DNA from: Duganella sp. OV510
GTDB taxonomy: Bacteria > Pseudomonadota > Gammaproteobacteria > Burkholderiales > Burkholderiaceae_D
Length of the DNA: 64,000 bases
Direction of reading: 5' to 3'
NCBI RefSeq assembly: GCF_900100205.1
Contig: NZ_FNEQ01000011.1
Location: forward strand, 205,321-269,320
Part shown: positions 8,563-17,110 of the stretch, in pieces
Layout: each line of letters starts with the position of its first letter
How positions within the stretch are numbered: position 1 is the first letter of the stretch
Position numbers and translations under genes: made by a program
The notes under the pieces: generated by a model
Told to the model about the DNA's origin: nothing
What the model saw: only the letters and a program-made list of their open reading frames with translations
Databases searched by the model: none

Positions 8563-9429
8563 CTACAGGCGCCGTAGATCTACCTTTGTCACCCACCACG
8601 CGCGATTGCGGAAAGTGAAGTCCAGCGGCCCGATGCCAACTACCTTGCCATCGGCCGCCTGGATCTCGCCGGACTTCGGCAGCGTGGTCAGGTCCGCATT
8701 GCGGTCGGCCAGCACGTCCAGCGCCTGCAACAGGCGCGGATCATCGCGCTTCATGGCGGCGCAGATGCCGTACTGGTCGCATACCTGCACCGGGAAATCG
8801 ATGAAGCGCACGGCGCGGTCCAGCATGTCCTCGTTGCCAAGATAGTTGAACACCCAGCCGGCGGTGTCCGCCAGGTCACGCGCACGCGCAAGGACGGCAT
8901 CATTCTCCTGCTGTAGCTCTTCGCGCATCGAGCGGCCCTGCGCGAACTGCATGTCGTCGACACGCCAGCCCTTGTCATCTTCATACACCAGTGCATAGCG
9001 GATCTGGCGCTCATAGGCTGCGCCCATGTCCGGGTACACATTGAAGACTGCTTCCACCATGTTCTCGCCGACCCGCTCTGCCCTGAAGCCGGCGCGCTCG
9101 AAGTCCAGGCTGGGCGATACTTCCTGCGCATCGAGGAACACGTCGCCATCGGCGCCATAGCCGCAGATATCGTCGCCGCGCGACAGCGCGTAGCACAACT
9201 GGTTGTTGGCGTCGACCAGCGCTTCCAGTTCCTTTGAGTAGAAGGAGCCAGGCGGCACCTGGCTGGCCTGCCGCTGGTCCGGCCGTGACAGGTGGTCTTT
9301 ATAAAATTCGGTAATCAGGTCGATCTGTTGCTGCTTCTCCGACCACTGCTTGTCCGCCATCAGTGCCACCATGGCGAAGGCAAACAGGCATACGCCGAGC
9401 GGCAGCAGGCGTTTCTTATTGATTTTCAT
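8563..9429 (-). CDS. Uncharacterised membrane-anchored or exported protein
   Basis: A 288-residue protein with a positively charged start and one hydrophobic segment (about residues 8-25), then a soluble periplasmic region. A short stretch (DDICGYGADGDVFLDAQE) resembles the DUF3828 type of exported proteins, but I would not assign it. Four cysteines (in QLCYAL, DDICGYG, VQVCDQYG and GICAAM) could form disulphides. Its ATG overlaps the stop of the AraC gene (9426-9429), so it is translationally coupled to that regulator. Function unknown. Confidence 0.65.
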   Translation of the reverse strand: MKINKKRLLPLGVCLFAFAMVALMADKQWSEKQQQIDLITEFYKDHLSRPDQRQASQVPPGSFYSKELEALVDANNQLCYALSRGDDICGYGADGDVFLDAQEVSPSLDFERAGFRAERVGENMVEAVFNVYPDMGAAYERQIRYALVYEDDKGWRVDDMQFAQGRSMREELQQENDAVLARARDLADTAGWVFNYLGNEDMLDRAVRFIDFPVQVCDQYGICAAMKRDDPRLLQALDVLADRNADLTTLPKSGEIQAADGKVVGIGPLDFTFRNRAWWVTKVDLRRL

Positions 9430-10328
9430 GGCGTAGCCCGGAGTTTCTTGATGTCTTGCATGGGTGGTGCGCCGAACAGGCGGCGGTATTCACGGCTGAA
9501 TTGTGATGCGCTTTCGTAGCCCACCTTGTACGCTGCGGTGGTGGCGTCGACATCGCCGTTCAGCAGCAGCGTGCGCGCCTGCTGCAGCCGCAGTTGTTTT
9601 TGATACTGCATCGGTCCCATCGTAGTCACCGCCTTGAAGCGGTGGTGCAGGCTGGAGACGCTCATGTTGGTGGCCTGCGCCAGGTCTTCAACGCGCACTG
9701 TCTGATCGTAGCGCTCCTTGAGCCAGGCGATGGCTTTGCTGATGCCTCGGTCCTGCTGGTCCAGTACCACGTTCTGGTACAGCTGGCGGCCATATGGTCC
9801 GTTCAGCATGCGGTAAATGATTTCGCGCTTCAGGCCCACTGCCAGGAAGGCCGCTTCCGCAGCCGGCGCTTGCAGCAGGCGCACCAGCTGGTACAAGGAC
9901 TCCTGCAAGGCATCGTCGGTCTTGCCGACGAAGGCGCCGCGCACCGGCTGTTGCGTGTCGATGGCGACTTTCGCTTCCAGCACGATGGCCGCAATCTCCG
10001 CCGGATCGAGTTCGATGTTCAGCAACAGGTAAGGCTGGTCCGGTGTGGCGTTGACGATGTGGCCGGAGGCCGGCATGTCGACCGACACCACCAGGTATTC
10101 GCCAGGGCCGTAATCGAGAATGTCATCGGCCAGATGCACGCGCTTCCCGCCTTGCAGGATCACGCAGCAAGAGGGCTTGAGCACGCCCTTGCTTATTGGC
10201 GTCGGATGCGAGGAGTGCAGCAAGGAGAGAAACGGCATCGCCGTCGCCACCCGCTGCTCATCCAGCACATGCTGCTGGACGATGTCGATCATTTGATCGA
10301 GCCGCGAGGGGGCGAGGTCACGTTTCAT
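9426..10328 (-). CDS. AraC family transcriptional regulator
   Basis: A 300-residue cytoplasmic regulator with an AraC-type N-terminal sensing domain (about residues 20-170, containing LKPSCCVILQGGKR) and a C-terminal double helix-turn-helix (about 195-295, with ATNMSVSSLHHRFK and KVGYESASQFSREYRRLFG). The N-domain is the AraC_N subtype found in many proteobacterial regulators of oxidoreductases. It begins only two bases after the uvrA stop on the same strand and overlaps the next gene by four bases, so uvrA read-through could reach it. Ligand unknown. Confidence 0.88.
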   Translation of the reverse strand: MKRDLAPSRLDQMIDIVQQHVLDEQRVATAMPFLSLLHSSHPTPISKGVLKPSCCVILQGGKRVHLADDILDYGPGEYLVVSVDMPASGHIVNATPDQPYLLLNIELDPAEIAAIVLEAKVAIDTQQPVRGAFVGKTDDALQESLYQLVRLLQAPAAEAAFLAVGLKREIIYRMLNGPYGRQLYQNVVLDQQDRGISKAIAWLKERYDQTVRVEDLAQATNMSVSSLHHRFKAVTTMGPMQYQKQLRLQQARTLLLNGDVDATTAAYKVGYESASQFSREYRRLFGAPPMQDIKKLRATP

Positions 10329-10330
10329 GC

Positions 10331-13177
10331 TTACTTCAACAGTGGCACCAGGTATTTGCCGGTAACGCTGGCAGTGTTGGCAGCCACTTCCTCCGGCGAA
10401 CCGCTGGCGATGATCTTGCCGCCGCCAGCACCGCCTTCAGGGCCGAGGTCGACGATCCAGTCGGCTGTCTTGATGACGTCGAGATTGTGCTCGATGATGA
10501 CCAGCGTGTTGCCCTGGTCGCGCAGGCGGTGGATCACTTTCAGCAACAGGTCGATATCGTGGAAGTGCAGGCCGGTGGTCGGCTCGTCCAGGATGTACAG
10601 CGTGCGGCCGGTGTCGCGCTTGGACAGTTCCAGCGACAGCTTGACGCGCTGCGCCTCGCCACCCGACAGCGTGGTCGCGCTCTGCCCCAGCTTGATGTAG
10701 CCGAGGCCCACATCCAGCAGCGTATGCAGCTTGCGCGCGATCACCGGCACCGGCTTGAAGAACTCGTGCGCGTCTTCGACCGTCATGTCGAGGATCTCGG
10801 TGATGTTCTTGCCCTTGTACTGTACTTCCAGCGTTTCGCGGTTATAGCGCTTGCCGTGGCAGACGTCGCACGGCACGTAGACGTCCGGCAGGAAGTGCAT
10901 TTCCACTTTCAGCACGCCATCGCCCTGGCAGGCTTCGCAACGGCCGCCCTTGACGTTGAACGAGAAACGGCCGGCGCTGTAGCCGCGCTCTTTTGCGGTC
11001 GGCACGGTCGAGAACAGGTCGCGGATCGGCGTGAACAGGCCGGTATAGGTCGCAGGATTCGAACGCGGCGTACGGCCGATCGGCGCCTGGTCGACCGAGA
11101 TCACCTTGTCGAAGTGTTCCAGGCCGCTGATGGTGTCGTGCGGCGCCGGTTCGGTTTGCGAACCATACAGGTGACGCGACAGTGCCGGGAACAGCGTATC
11201 GTTCACCAGCGTGGACTTGCCGGAGCCGGAAACGCCGGTCACGCAAGTCATCAGGCCAACCGGCAGCGTCAGATTGACCTTCTTCAGATTATTGCCGGTG
11301 GCGCCGGTGATGACCAGCTGCCGGTCCGGATCGGCAACGTGGCGCTTCTTCGGCACTTCAATCTTGCGCGTGCCGCTCAGGTACTGCGCGGTCAGCGATT
11401 TTTTATTTTTCAGGATGTCCTTCAGCGAACCGGCGGCGATCACTTCGCCACCATGCACGCCGGCGCCCGGCCCCATGTCCACCACGTAGTCGGCGGTGCG
11501 GATCGCATCCTCATCGTGCTCCACCACCAGCACGCTGTTGCCGATGTCGCGCAGGTGTTTCAGCGTGTCGATCAGGCGGTCGTTGTCGCGCTGGTGCAGG
11601 CCGATCGACGGTTCATCCAGCACATACATCACGCCGGTCAGGCCGGAGCCGATCTGCGACGCCAGGCGGATACGCTGCGCTTCGCCGCCCGACAGCGTGT
11701 CGGCGCTGCGGTCCAGCGACAGGTAGTCCAGCCCGACGTTGTTAAGGAACTGCAGGCGCGAGATGATTTCTTTCACTACGCGGTCGGCGATTTCCTTCTT
11801 CGCGCCTTTCAGCTTCAGTTGCTCGAAGAACGACAGCGTTTCGCGCAGCGGCTTCTCGGCGATCTCGTAGATCGCGCGTTCCTGCTTGCCGCTGCCGACT
11901 TTCACATAACGCGCTTCGACGCGCAGGCGCGCACCTTCGCACGACGGGCACTTCTTCTCGTTGATGAACTTCGCCAGTTCCTCTTTCACCGCCATCGAGT
12001 CGGTTTCGCGGTAACGGCGTGCCAGGTTGTTGACCACACCTTCAAAGGTGTGTTCCTTGACCACGGTGCGGCCGCGCTCATTGATGTAGGTGAACGGGAT
12101 CGAGGTTTTGCCGGAACCGTTCAGCACCGCTTCCTGTGCCGCCTTCGGCAGTTTTTCAAACGGCAGGTCCAGGTCGAACTCGTAGAAGGCCGCCAGGTTG
12201 GACAGCATCGAGAAGTAAAACTGGTTGCGGCGGTCCCAGCCCTTCACCGCGCCGGAAGCGAGGGAAAGATTGGGGAAGGCGACGATGCGCTTCGGATCGA
12301 AGAATTCGATGTGACCGAGGCCGTCGCACTCCGGGCACGCGCCCATCGGGTTATTGAAGGAGAACAGGCGCGGCTCCAGCTCCTGCAGCGAGTAGCCGCA
12401 GGTATTGCAGGCGAACTTGTTGGAGTAGACGTGTTCCACTCCCGTATCCATTTCCAGCGCAACGGCGCGGCCATCGGCCAGGCGCAGCGCGGTTTCGAAG
12501 CTTTCGGCCAGGCGCTGCTTGATGTCGGCGCTGACCTTGATCCGGTCGATCACCACATCGATGGTGTGCTTCTCGGTTTTCTTCAGCTTCGGCAGGTCAT
12601 CTACTTCGTAGATCCTGGCATCGTGCGTGCCGCTCTGTATGCGGAAGCGCACGAAGCCCTGCGCCTGCATCGCCTCGAACAGGTCGACATGCTCGCCCTT
12701 GCGGTTGGCCACCACCGGCGCCAGGATCATCAGCTTGGTATCGGCTGGCAGGGCCAGCACCGCGTCCACCATCTGCGACACGGTTTGCGCGGCCAGCGCC
12801 TGGTCCGGGTGGTTGATGCAGTAGGGCGTGCCGACGCGCGCGTACAGCAGACGCAGATAGTCGTGGATCTCGGTCACGGTGCCGACCGTCGAACGCGGGT
12901 TGTGCGAGGTGGCTTTCTGCTCGATCGAAATCGCTGGCGACAGGCCTTCGATCAGGTCGACGTCCGGTTTCTCCATCAGTTGCAGGAACTGGCGGGCGTA
13001 GGCCGACAGCGATTCCACATAGCGGCGCTGGCCTTCGGCGTACAGCGTGTCGAACGCCAGCGACGATTTGCCGGAGCCGGACAGGCCGGTAATCACAATC
13101 AGCTTGTTGCGTGGCAGGTCAAGATTGATGTTTTTCAGGTTGTGCGTGCGTGCGCCGCGAATGCGGATCTGTTCCAT
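10331..13177 (-). CDS. uvrA: Excinuclease ABC subunit UvrA
   Basis: A 948-residue ATPase of nucleotide excision repair that recognises bulky DNA lesions and loads UvrB. Both ABC modules are complete: Walker A GLSGSGKSSLAFDT near residue 31 and GVSGSGKSTLVNDT near 650, signatures LSGGEAQRIRLASQIG and LSGGEAQRVKLSLELS, Walker B VLDEPSIGLHQRD and ILDEPTTGLHFHD. Zinc modules CNTCGYS...CPEC and CEACQGDG...CDVCHGKR are intact. ATG 13177 (MEQIRIRGARTHNL) is the conserved family start; an upstream TTG at 13201 adds eight unlikely residues. A LexA-like box lies about 100 bases upstream. Normally neighbours ssb; here they are about 12 kb apart. Confidence 0.98.
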   Translation of the reverse strand: MEQIRIRGARTHNLKNINLDLPRNKLIVITGLSGSGKSSLAFDTLYAEGQRRYVESLSAYARQFLQLMEKPDVDLIEGLSPAISIEQKATSHNPRSTVGTVTEIHDYLRLLYARVGTPYCINHPDQALAAQTVSQMVDAVLALPADTKLMILAPVVANRKGEHVDLFEAMQAQGFVRFRIQSGTHDARIYEVDDLPKLKKTEKHTIDVVIDRIKVSADIKQRLAESFETALRLADGRAVALEMDTGVEHVYSNKFACNTCGYSLQELEPRLFSFNNPMGACPECDGLGHIEFFDPKRIVAFPNLSLASGAVKGWDRRNQFYFSMLSNLAAFYEFDLDLPFEKLPKAAQEAVLNGSGKTSIPFTYINERGRTVVKEHTFEGVVNNLARRYRETDSMAVKEELAKFINEKKCPSCEGARLRVEARYVKVGSGKQERAIYEIAEKPLRETLSFFEQLKLKGAKKEIADRVVKEIISRLQFLNNVGLDYLSLDRSADTLSGGEAQRIRLASQIGSGLTGVMYVLDEPSIGLHQRDNDRLIDTLKHLRDIGNSVLVVEHDEDAIRTADYVVDMGPGAGVHGGEVIAAGSLKDILKNKKSLTAQYLSGTRKIEVPKKRHVADPDRQLVITGATGNNLKKVNLTLPVGLMTCVTGVSGSGKSTLVNDTLFPALSRHLYGSQTEPAPHDTISGLEHFDKVISVDQAPIGRTPRSNPATYTGLFTPIRDLFSTVPTAKERGYSAGRFSFNVKGGRCEACQGDGVLKVEMHFLPDVYVPCDVCHGKRYNRETLEVQYKGKNITEILDMTVEDAHEFFKPVPVIARKLHTLLDVGLGYIKLGQSATTLSGGEAQRVKLSLELSKRDTGRTLYILDEPTTGLHFHDIDLLLKVIHRLRDQGNTLVIIEHNLDVIKTADWIVDLGPEGGAGGGKIIASGSPEEVAANTASVTGKYLVPLLK

Positions 13178-13268
13178 GGGATTTTTGGCCTTTAGAGTCA
13201 ACCCGACACTATAGCCGGGTTTGAATTCTCGCGCCGGACGCTGGATGGATCGTGCAGGCGGCGCGCTA

Positions 13269-13288
13269 CACTGTATATAATACCAGTA
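13269..13288 (-). promoter_or_regulatory. LexA (SOS) box-like operator for uvrA
   Basis: The plus strand carries CTGTATATAATACCAG at 13271-13286, matching the CTGT-N8-ACAG SOS consensus with one mismatch (CCAG for ACAG) and the usual AT-rich core. It lies in the cobA-uvrA gap, about 100 bases before the uvrA ATG. On the minus strand TTGAAA and TATTAT, 19 bases apart, overlap it and could form the promoter. UvrA is a classical LexA target in proteobacteria. Confidence 0.6.
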
Positions 13289-13303
13289 TTTTCTTGCGGC
13301 GTT

Positions 13304-14023
13304 TCAACTCGCCTGGTGCGGGCGTTGCTGCAATGCTTCACCGATCATCACCAGTACCGGGCCGTGGGCGTCATCCAGGCCGTTGGCCAGGCCGGTCAGT
13401 GTCAAACGCACAATGCGCTGGTCGGCGCGGCTGCAGTTTTCCACCACCACCACCGGCAGGTCCGGGCGGCGGCCTTCGGCCAGCAGACGGGCGGCGGTGG
13501 CGGCGGCTTCGCGGCCGCCCATGTACTGCACCAGCGTGTCGGTTTCCGGCAGCGCCGGGTGATCCGGCTCGCCGGGCGCGGTGCTGGATGTGAAAAAGGC
13601 AACGCTGCGTGCGGTGCCGCGCCGGGTCAGCGGCTGCTTGGTGGCAGCTGCCGCCGCTAGTGCGGTGGTGATGCCGGGGACGATTTCGACGTCAATGCCT
13701 TCCGCCTCCAGCGCGCGCAGTTCTTCATCGGCGCGGCCGAACAGCATCGGATCGCCGCCCTTCAGGCGCACCACGCGCTGATAGCGCTGCGCGCATTCGA
13801 CCAGTTGCTGGTTGATGACGGTTTGCGCGGTCGAGCGCTGGCCGGAGCGTTTGCCGACCGAAATCAGCTCGGCCTGGGCGCACAGGGCCAGCATCTCCGG
13901 CGTGACCAGCGCGTCGTACAGCACCACTTCGGCCTCGCCCAGCAGACGCGCGCCGCGCACGGTGATCAGGTCTGCTGCTCCCGGTCCTGCTCCGATCAAA
14001 TACACTTTCCCCAGCGCCGTCAT
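13304..14023 (-). CDS. cobA: Uroporphyrinogen-III C-methyltransferase
   Basis: A 239-residue SAM-dependent methyltransferase making precorrin-2 from uroporphyrinogen III, the branch point to cobalamin and siroheme. The SUMT signature is seen at the start (VYLIGAGPGAADLITVRG), with VVRLKGGDPMLFGR and VEIVPGITTALAA further on. It is a stand-alone enzyme with no CysG dehydrogenase/chelatase fusion, so the NAD-dependent precorrin-2 oxidation must come from elsewhere in the genome. It is divergent from the riboswitch-led cbi/cob operon. Confidence 0.95.
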   Translation of the reverse strand: MTALGKVYLIGAGPGAADLITVRGARLLGEAEVVLYDALVTPEMLALCAQAELISVGKRSGQRSTAQTVINQQLVECAQRYQRVVRLKGGDPMLFGRADEELRALEAEGIDVEIVPGITTALAAAAATKQPLTRRGTARSVAFFTSSTAPGEPDHPALPETDTLVQYMGGREAAATAARLLAEGRRPDLPVVVVENCSRADQRIVRLTLTGLANGLDDAHGPVLVMIGEALQQRPHQAS

Positions 14024-14089
14024 ACCTGTCCTTTTTTACGTTACAGGGCGAATGATACCGGCTTGGCACGCATTTGGGGCTAGTGTAAG

Positions 14090-14256
14090 ATGCGATCCTT
14101 GGGTGCGCCGCTTCTTTCGGGACGGCGTTAAACGGGAAACCGGTTCAATTCCGGTGCAGCCCCCGCTGCTGTAAGCCAGACGACTCCGTCATCACGTCAC
14201 TGCGTTAAATCGCGGGAAGACACGGAGAAGGATGAAGGCGAGCCAGAATACCGGCC
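14090..14256 (+). ncRNA. Cobalamin riboswitch (aptamer)
   Basis: The region contains the conserved core of the B12 riboswitch: GGGAAACCGGTTCAATTCCG at 14134-14153, the B12 box AGCCCCCGCTGCTGTAA at 14158-14174, then CGGGAAGACACGGAGAAGG and the closing GCGAGCCAGAATACCGG at about 14239-14255. It precedes cbiM by about 130 bases. It should bind adenosylcobalamin and switch the operon off when B12 is abundant. Boundaries are approximate. Confidence 0.95.
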
Positions 14257-14282
14257 CAAAAGTCAGCATCATTCCCGGGGTG

Positions 14283-14380
14283 GGGAAGCCGCTGTCGACC
14301 GGCTCTCTGCATCTATCTTCCCGTCGACCGTCCTTCTTCTCTCCCGCCTGGTGTCCGTATAGACCATTCGACGGGAGGTT
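14283..14380 (+). promoter_or_regulatory. Riboswitch expression platform that can mask the cbiM ribosome binding site
   Basis: The ribosome binding site region TCGACGGGAGG (14368-14378) is complementary over 11 bases, with one G-U pair, to CTTCCCGTCGA (14317-14327). The same CTTCCC can instead pair with GGGAAG at 14283-14288, next to the aptamer. Two mutually exclusive helices of this sort are what translational control needs. No T-tract follows a stem, so a terminator mechanism is less likely. Seen by eye only, not folded. Confidence 0.5.
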
Positions 14381-14384
14381 TCGA

Positions 14385-15068
14385 ATGCACATCATGGAAG
14401 GCTTTTTGCCGCCCGTGCATGCAATGGGGTGGGCAGCCGCCTCCTTGCCTTTTCTGGCCTGGGGCTTGCGCTCCATTGGCCGCGACCTGCAAGTCCATCC
14501 TGAACGGCGCATGCTGCTGGGCGTGGCGGCGGCGTTCGCGTTTCTGCTGTCCGCGTTAAAACTGCCGTCGGTGACGGGTAGTTGTTCGCATCCCACCGGG
14601 GTTGGCCTGGGTGCGGCCTTGTTCGGCCCGGCGGCCATGGTGCCGGTGGGCTTTGTGGTGCTGCTGTTCCAGGCGCTGTTGATGGCGCACGGCGGTTTGA
14701 CCACGCTCGGTGCAAACGTATTTTCGATGGCGATTGTCGGCCCGTTCGTGTCCTACGGTGTGCTGCGTGCGGCGGCGGGCATGGGCTTGTCGCGTTCCGT
14801 GTCGGTGTTTCTGGCAGCGTGCCTGGGCGATCTGGCGACGTATGTCACCACATCCTTGCAGCTGGCGCTGGCGTTTCCGGCGGCTGTGGGGGGCTTTGGC
14901 GTATCGTTCGCCAAGTTTGCCGGCATCTTCGCGTTGACGCAGGTGCCGATCGCGATCAGTGAAGGTCTGCTGACGGTACTGGTGGTGAACGCCATGGTGC
15001 GCTTCAATGCGCACGAATTGCGCGCGCTGCCGGTGATGGCAATTGGCGCGCGCAAGGAGGCGGCATGA
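14385..15068 (+). CDS. cbiM: Energy-coupling factor cobalt transporter, substrate component CbiM
   Basis: A 227-residue integral membrane protein that binds Co2+ for ECF-type import. It begins MHIMEGFLPPVHAMGW: the N-terminal Met-His-Ile-Met is the metal-binding N-terminus of CbiM proteins, which fixes the start at 14385 behind GGGAGG. Several hydrophobic helices and the GLGAALFGPAAMVPVGF region follow. An in-frame start at 14232 is rejected because it lies in the riboswitch. It overlaps cbiN by four bases and is the first gene of the cobalamin operon. Confidence 0.95.
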   Translation: MHIMEGFLPPVHAMGWAAASLPFLAWGLRSIGRDLQVHPERRMLLGVAAAFAFLLSALKLPSVTGSCSHPTGVGLGAALFGPAAMVPVGFVVLLFQALLMAHGGLTTLGANVFSMAIVGPFVSYGVLRAAAGMGLSRSVSVFLAACLGDLATYVTTSLQLALAFPAAVGGFGVSFAKFAGIFALTQVPIAISEGLLTVLVVNAMVRFNAHELRALPVMAIGARKEAA

Positions 15069-15535
15069 AGGTGCGTAACTGGATGCTGGCGCTGGCCGTG
15101 GTGCTGATCACCGTGCTGCCGCTGCTGCTGGTCAGCGCGCCGCCCGCCTTGCCGGGCGCCGAAGCACCCGAAGTCTTCGGTGGCGCCGACGCACGCGCGC
15201 AGCAGGCCATCGGCGATATCGCGCCGGGCTACGAGCCGTGGTTCAAGCCGGTGTTCGAACCAGCCAGCGGCGAAATCGCCTCGCTGCTGTTCGCGCTGCA
15301 AGCGGCCATCGGCGCCGGCGTCATCGGCTACTGGCTCGGCCTCTCCGTCGCCCGCGACCGCTCCCGCCGCGAAGTGGCCGCCGCACTAGCCCACGCCACC
15401 GCCAGCAGCCACGCCACCGCCAGCAGCCACGCCGCCGCGAGCAGCCACGTTGCCGCCAGCGCCCACGTCGCCGGCGCGGACCACGGTTCGTCGGCGTCCG
15501 CCGCCGCGCTCCGCCAGGATCGCCGTGCTGATTGA
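15065..15535 (+). CDS. cbiN: Cobalt transport accessory protein CbiN with His/Ser/Ala repeat tail
   Basis: A 156-residue small membrane component of the CbiMNQO importer. The core is normal CbiN: first helix about residues 5-25, the conserved extracytoplasmic segment ending GYEPWFKPVFEPASGEIASLLF, and second helix about 76-95. Unlike ordinary CbiN (about 90-110 residues), it carries a C-terminal tail (about 107-156) built on HATASS/HAAASS/HVAAS units with regularly spaced histidines, on the cytoplasmic side if the usual topology holds. The tail could bind cobalt before or after import. It overlaps cbiM by four and cbiQ by eleven bases. Confidence 0.9.
   Translation: MKVRNWMLALAVVLITVLPLLLVSAPPALPGAEAPEVFGGADARAQQAIGDIAPGYEPWFKPVFEPASGEIASLLFALQAAIGAGVIGYWLGLSVARDRSRREVAAALAHATASSHATASSHAAASSHVAASAHVAGADHGSSASAAALRQDRRAD
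15388..15475 (+). repeat. Short tandem repeat coding the CbiN His tail
   Basis: Units of the type GCCACCGCCAGCAGCCAC recur in an 18-base period, encoding A-T/A-A/V-S/A-S-H. Repeats of this kind can change copy number, so tail length may vary between strains. Confidence 0.7.
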
Positions 15536-16259
15536 GACGGCGGCCTATGCAAGCCGGTGGCGCGATGTCGCGCCGTCGGCGAAGGCGCTGTTCGCAGTCG
15601 CCGGCATCGTCGCGTCCTGGCTGGCCCAAAGTCCTGCCGCGCTGGCCACGCTGGCCGCCGTCCTGATGCTGACCGCTTTGCTGGCCGCCCGCGTCCCGCT
15701 GCGCAGCTACATCACCATCGCCCTGCCGCCACTCGGCTTCCTGCTGCTCTCCTGCCTGACCATGCTGTTCGGCCCGAACGAAACCGGCCAATGGCACTGG
15801 ACCACCGCCATGCTGCCAACCATCCAGCATACCGCCCTGCGCTCGCTGGCCATGCTGGCTGCTTTGCTAGGCCTGATCCTCACCACGCCGCTGCCACACC
15901 TGCTCGCGCTGCTGCGTCGCCTGCACACGCCGGAACTGCTGCTCGACCTGATGGTGCTGTGCTACCGCATGCTGTTCGTGCTGCGCCAGGCCTGGGATGA
16001 AAGTATCACCGCCCAAACCGCGCGCCTCGGCTATCGCGGCTGGCGGCAAGCCTGGCGCTCGACCGGGCTGCTGGCCGGCCAGATGGCAGTCCAGGTCTGG
16101 CAGCGCGCCGCTGCCCTGCAAATCGCCGCCGACGCCCGCGCCTACCAGGGCATGCTGCGCTTCCTGCCTACCGACTATCCGCAAGCGCAACGCCAGCAAG
16201 CCATCGCTGCACTGGCTGGCTGCCTGATGTTCGCCATCGCCCTAGGAGACCGTCTGTGA
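15525..16259 (+). CDS. cbiQ: Cobalt ECF transporter T component CbiQ
   Basis: A 244-residue transmembrane coupling protein linking CbiM/CbiN to the ATPase. It has several hydrophobic helices, and the cytoplasmic coupling helices carry the family Ala-Arg-Gly-type motifs (TAQTARLGYRGWRQ about residues 162-175 and IAADARAYQGM about 201-211), the sites that dock on CbiO. The GTG at 15525 is chosen as start because AGGA lies upstream and the longer frame from 15450 runs deep inside cbiN. It overlaps both neighbours, which fits stoichiometric expression. Confidence 0.92.
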   Translation: MLIETAAYASRWRDVAPSAKALFAVAGIVASWLAQSPAALATLAAVLMLTALLAARVPLRSYITIALPPLGFLLLSCLTMLFGPNETGQWHWTTAMLPTIQHTALRSLAMLAALLGLILTTPLPHLLALLRRLHTPELLLDLMVLCYRMLFVLRQAWDESITAQTARLGYRGWRQAWRSTGLLAGQMAVQVWQRAAALQIAADARAYQGMLRFLPTDYPQAQRQQAIAALAGCLMFAIALGDRL

Positions 16260-17110
16260 GCGCGCTCCTCGAACTACGCAACGTCAGCTACACCTACCCG
16301 GACGGCAGCATCGGCCTGCAAGACTGCCACCTCACGCTGCAACGCGGCCGCCGCTACGCCCTGCTGGGCGCCAACGGCGCCGGCAAAACCACGGTCCTGC
16401 AACACCTCAACGGCCTGCTGCGTCCAGGCACCGGCACGCTGCACTACGACGGCCAGCCGTTCGACTACGGCCGCAAAGGTCTCACCGCGCTGCGCAGCCG
16501 CGTGGGCCTGGTGTTTCAGAACCCCGACCGGCAACTGTTCTCCGCGCTGGTAGAAGAAGACGTCTCCTTCGGCCCCCTGAACCTCGGCCTTGGCGAAGAC
16601 GAAGTACGCCACCGCGTCGCCACCGCATTGGATGCGGTAGGCCTGCGCGCGCACGCCCGCCGCGCGGTGCACCAGCTCAGCTTCGGCCAGAAGAAACGCG
16701 TCTGCATCGCCGGCGTTCTCGCCATGGAACCGGAAGTGCTGCTGCTCGACGAACCCATGGCTGGTCTGGACGCCCCGATGCAGACGGAACTGACCGTATT
16801 GCTGGACCGCCTCGCCGCGAACGGCACCACCGTGCTGCTGTCGACGCACGACATCGACTTCGCCCTGCGCTGGGCCGACGACATCCACATCATGTCAGCC
16901 GGCCGCTGCATCGCCTCCGGTCCCGCGCAACAACTGGCCGCCCAAGCCGACACGCTGCACGCAGCAGGACAACGCCCGCCAGCCGCCATCGCACTGCACG
17001 CAGAACTGGTCAGTCTCGGCGTGCTGCAAGGCGGCCCGGCGCCGCGCAGCATCGATGCCCTGCTTGACCAACTGCGCGCACTCAAACATTCAGGAGTAAC
17101 TATCGCATGA
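16256..17110 (+). CDS. cbiO: Cobalt ECF transporter ATP-binding protein CbiO
   Basis: A 284-residue ABC ATPase powering cobalt import. Walker A GANGAGKTT (about residues 39-47), Q-loop VFQNPDRQLFS, signature LSFGQKKR and Walker B VLLLDEPMAGLD followed by the His switch STHDIDF are all intact. The start is a GTG whose last two bases share the cbiQ TGA. A C-terminal extension of about 60 residues after the ABC fold, common in CbiO/NikO proteins, is present. Confidence 0.95.
   Translation: MSALLELRNVSYTYPDGSIGLQDCHLTLQRGRRYALLGANGAGKTTVLQHLNGLLRPGTGTLHYDGQPFDYGRKGLTALRSRVGLVFQNPDRQLFSALVEEDVSFGPLNLGLGEDEVRHRVATALDAVGLRAHARRAVHQLSFGQKKRVCIAGVLAMEPEVLLLDEPMAGLDAPMQTELTVLLDRLAANGTTVLLSTHDIDFALRWADDIHIMSAGRCIASGPAQQLAAQADTLHAAGQRPPAAIALHAELVSLGVLQGGPAPRSIDALLDQLRALKHSGVTIA

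Noticed and set aside
10196..13195. 999-codon open frame on the plus strand opposite uvrA
   Set aside because: Lies across uvrA, which has every family motif intact. The product is Arg/His/Gln-rich as expected from a GC-rich antisense frame.
14060..14080. Sigma-54-like TTGGCACG near cobA
   Set aside because: The -12 half does not match the TTGC consensus, and the spacing fails.
14232..14384. N-terminal extension of CbiM
   Set aside because: Lies in the riboswitch; CbiM needs the N-terminal Met-His-Ile-Met beginning at 14385.
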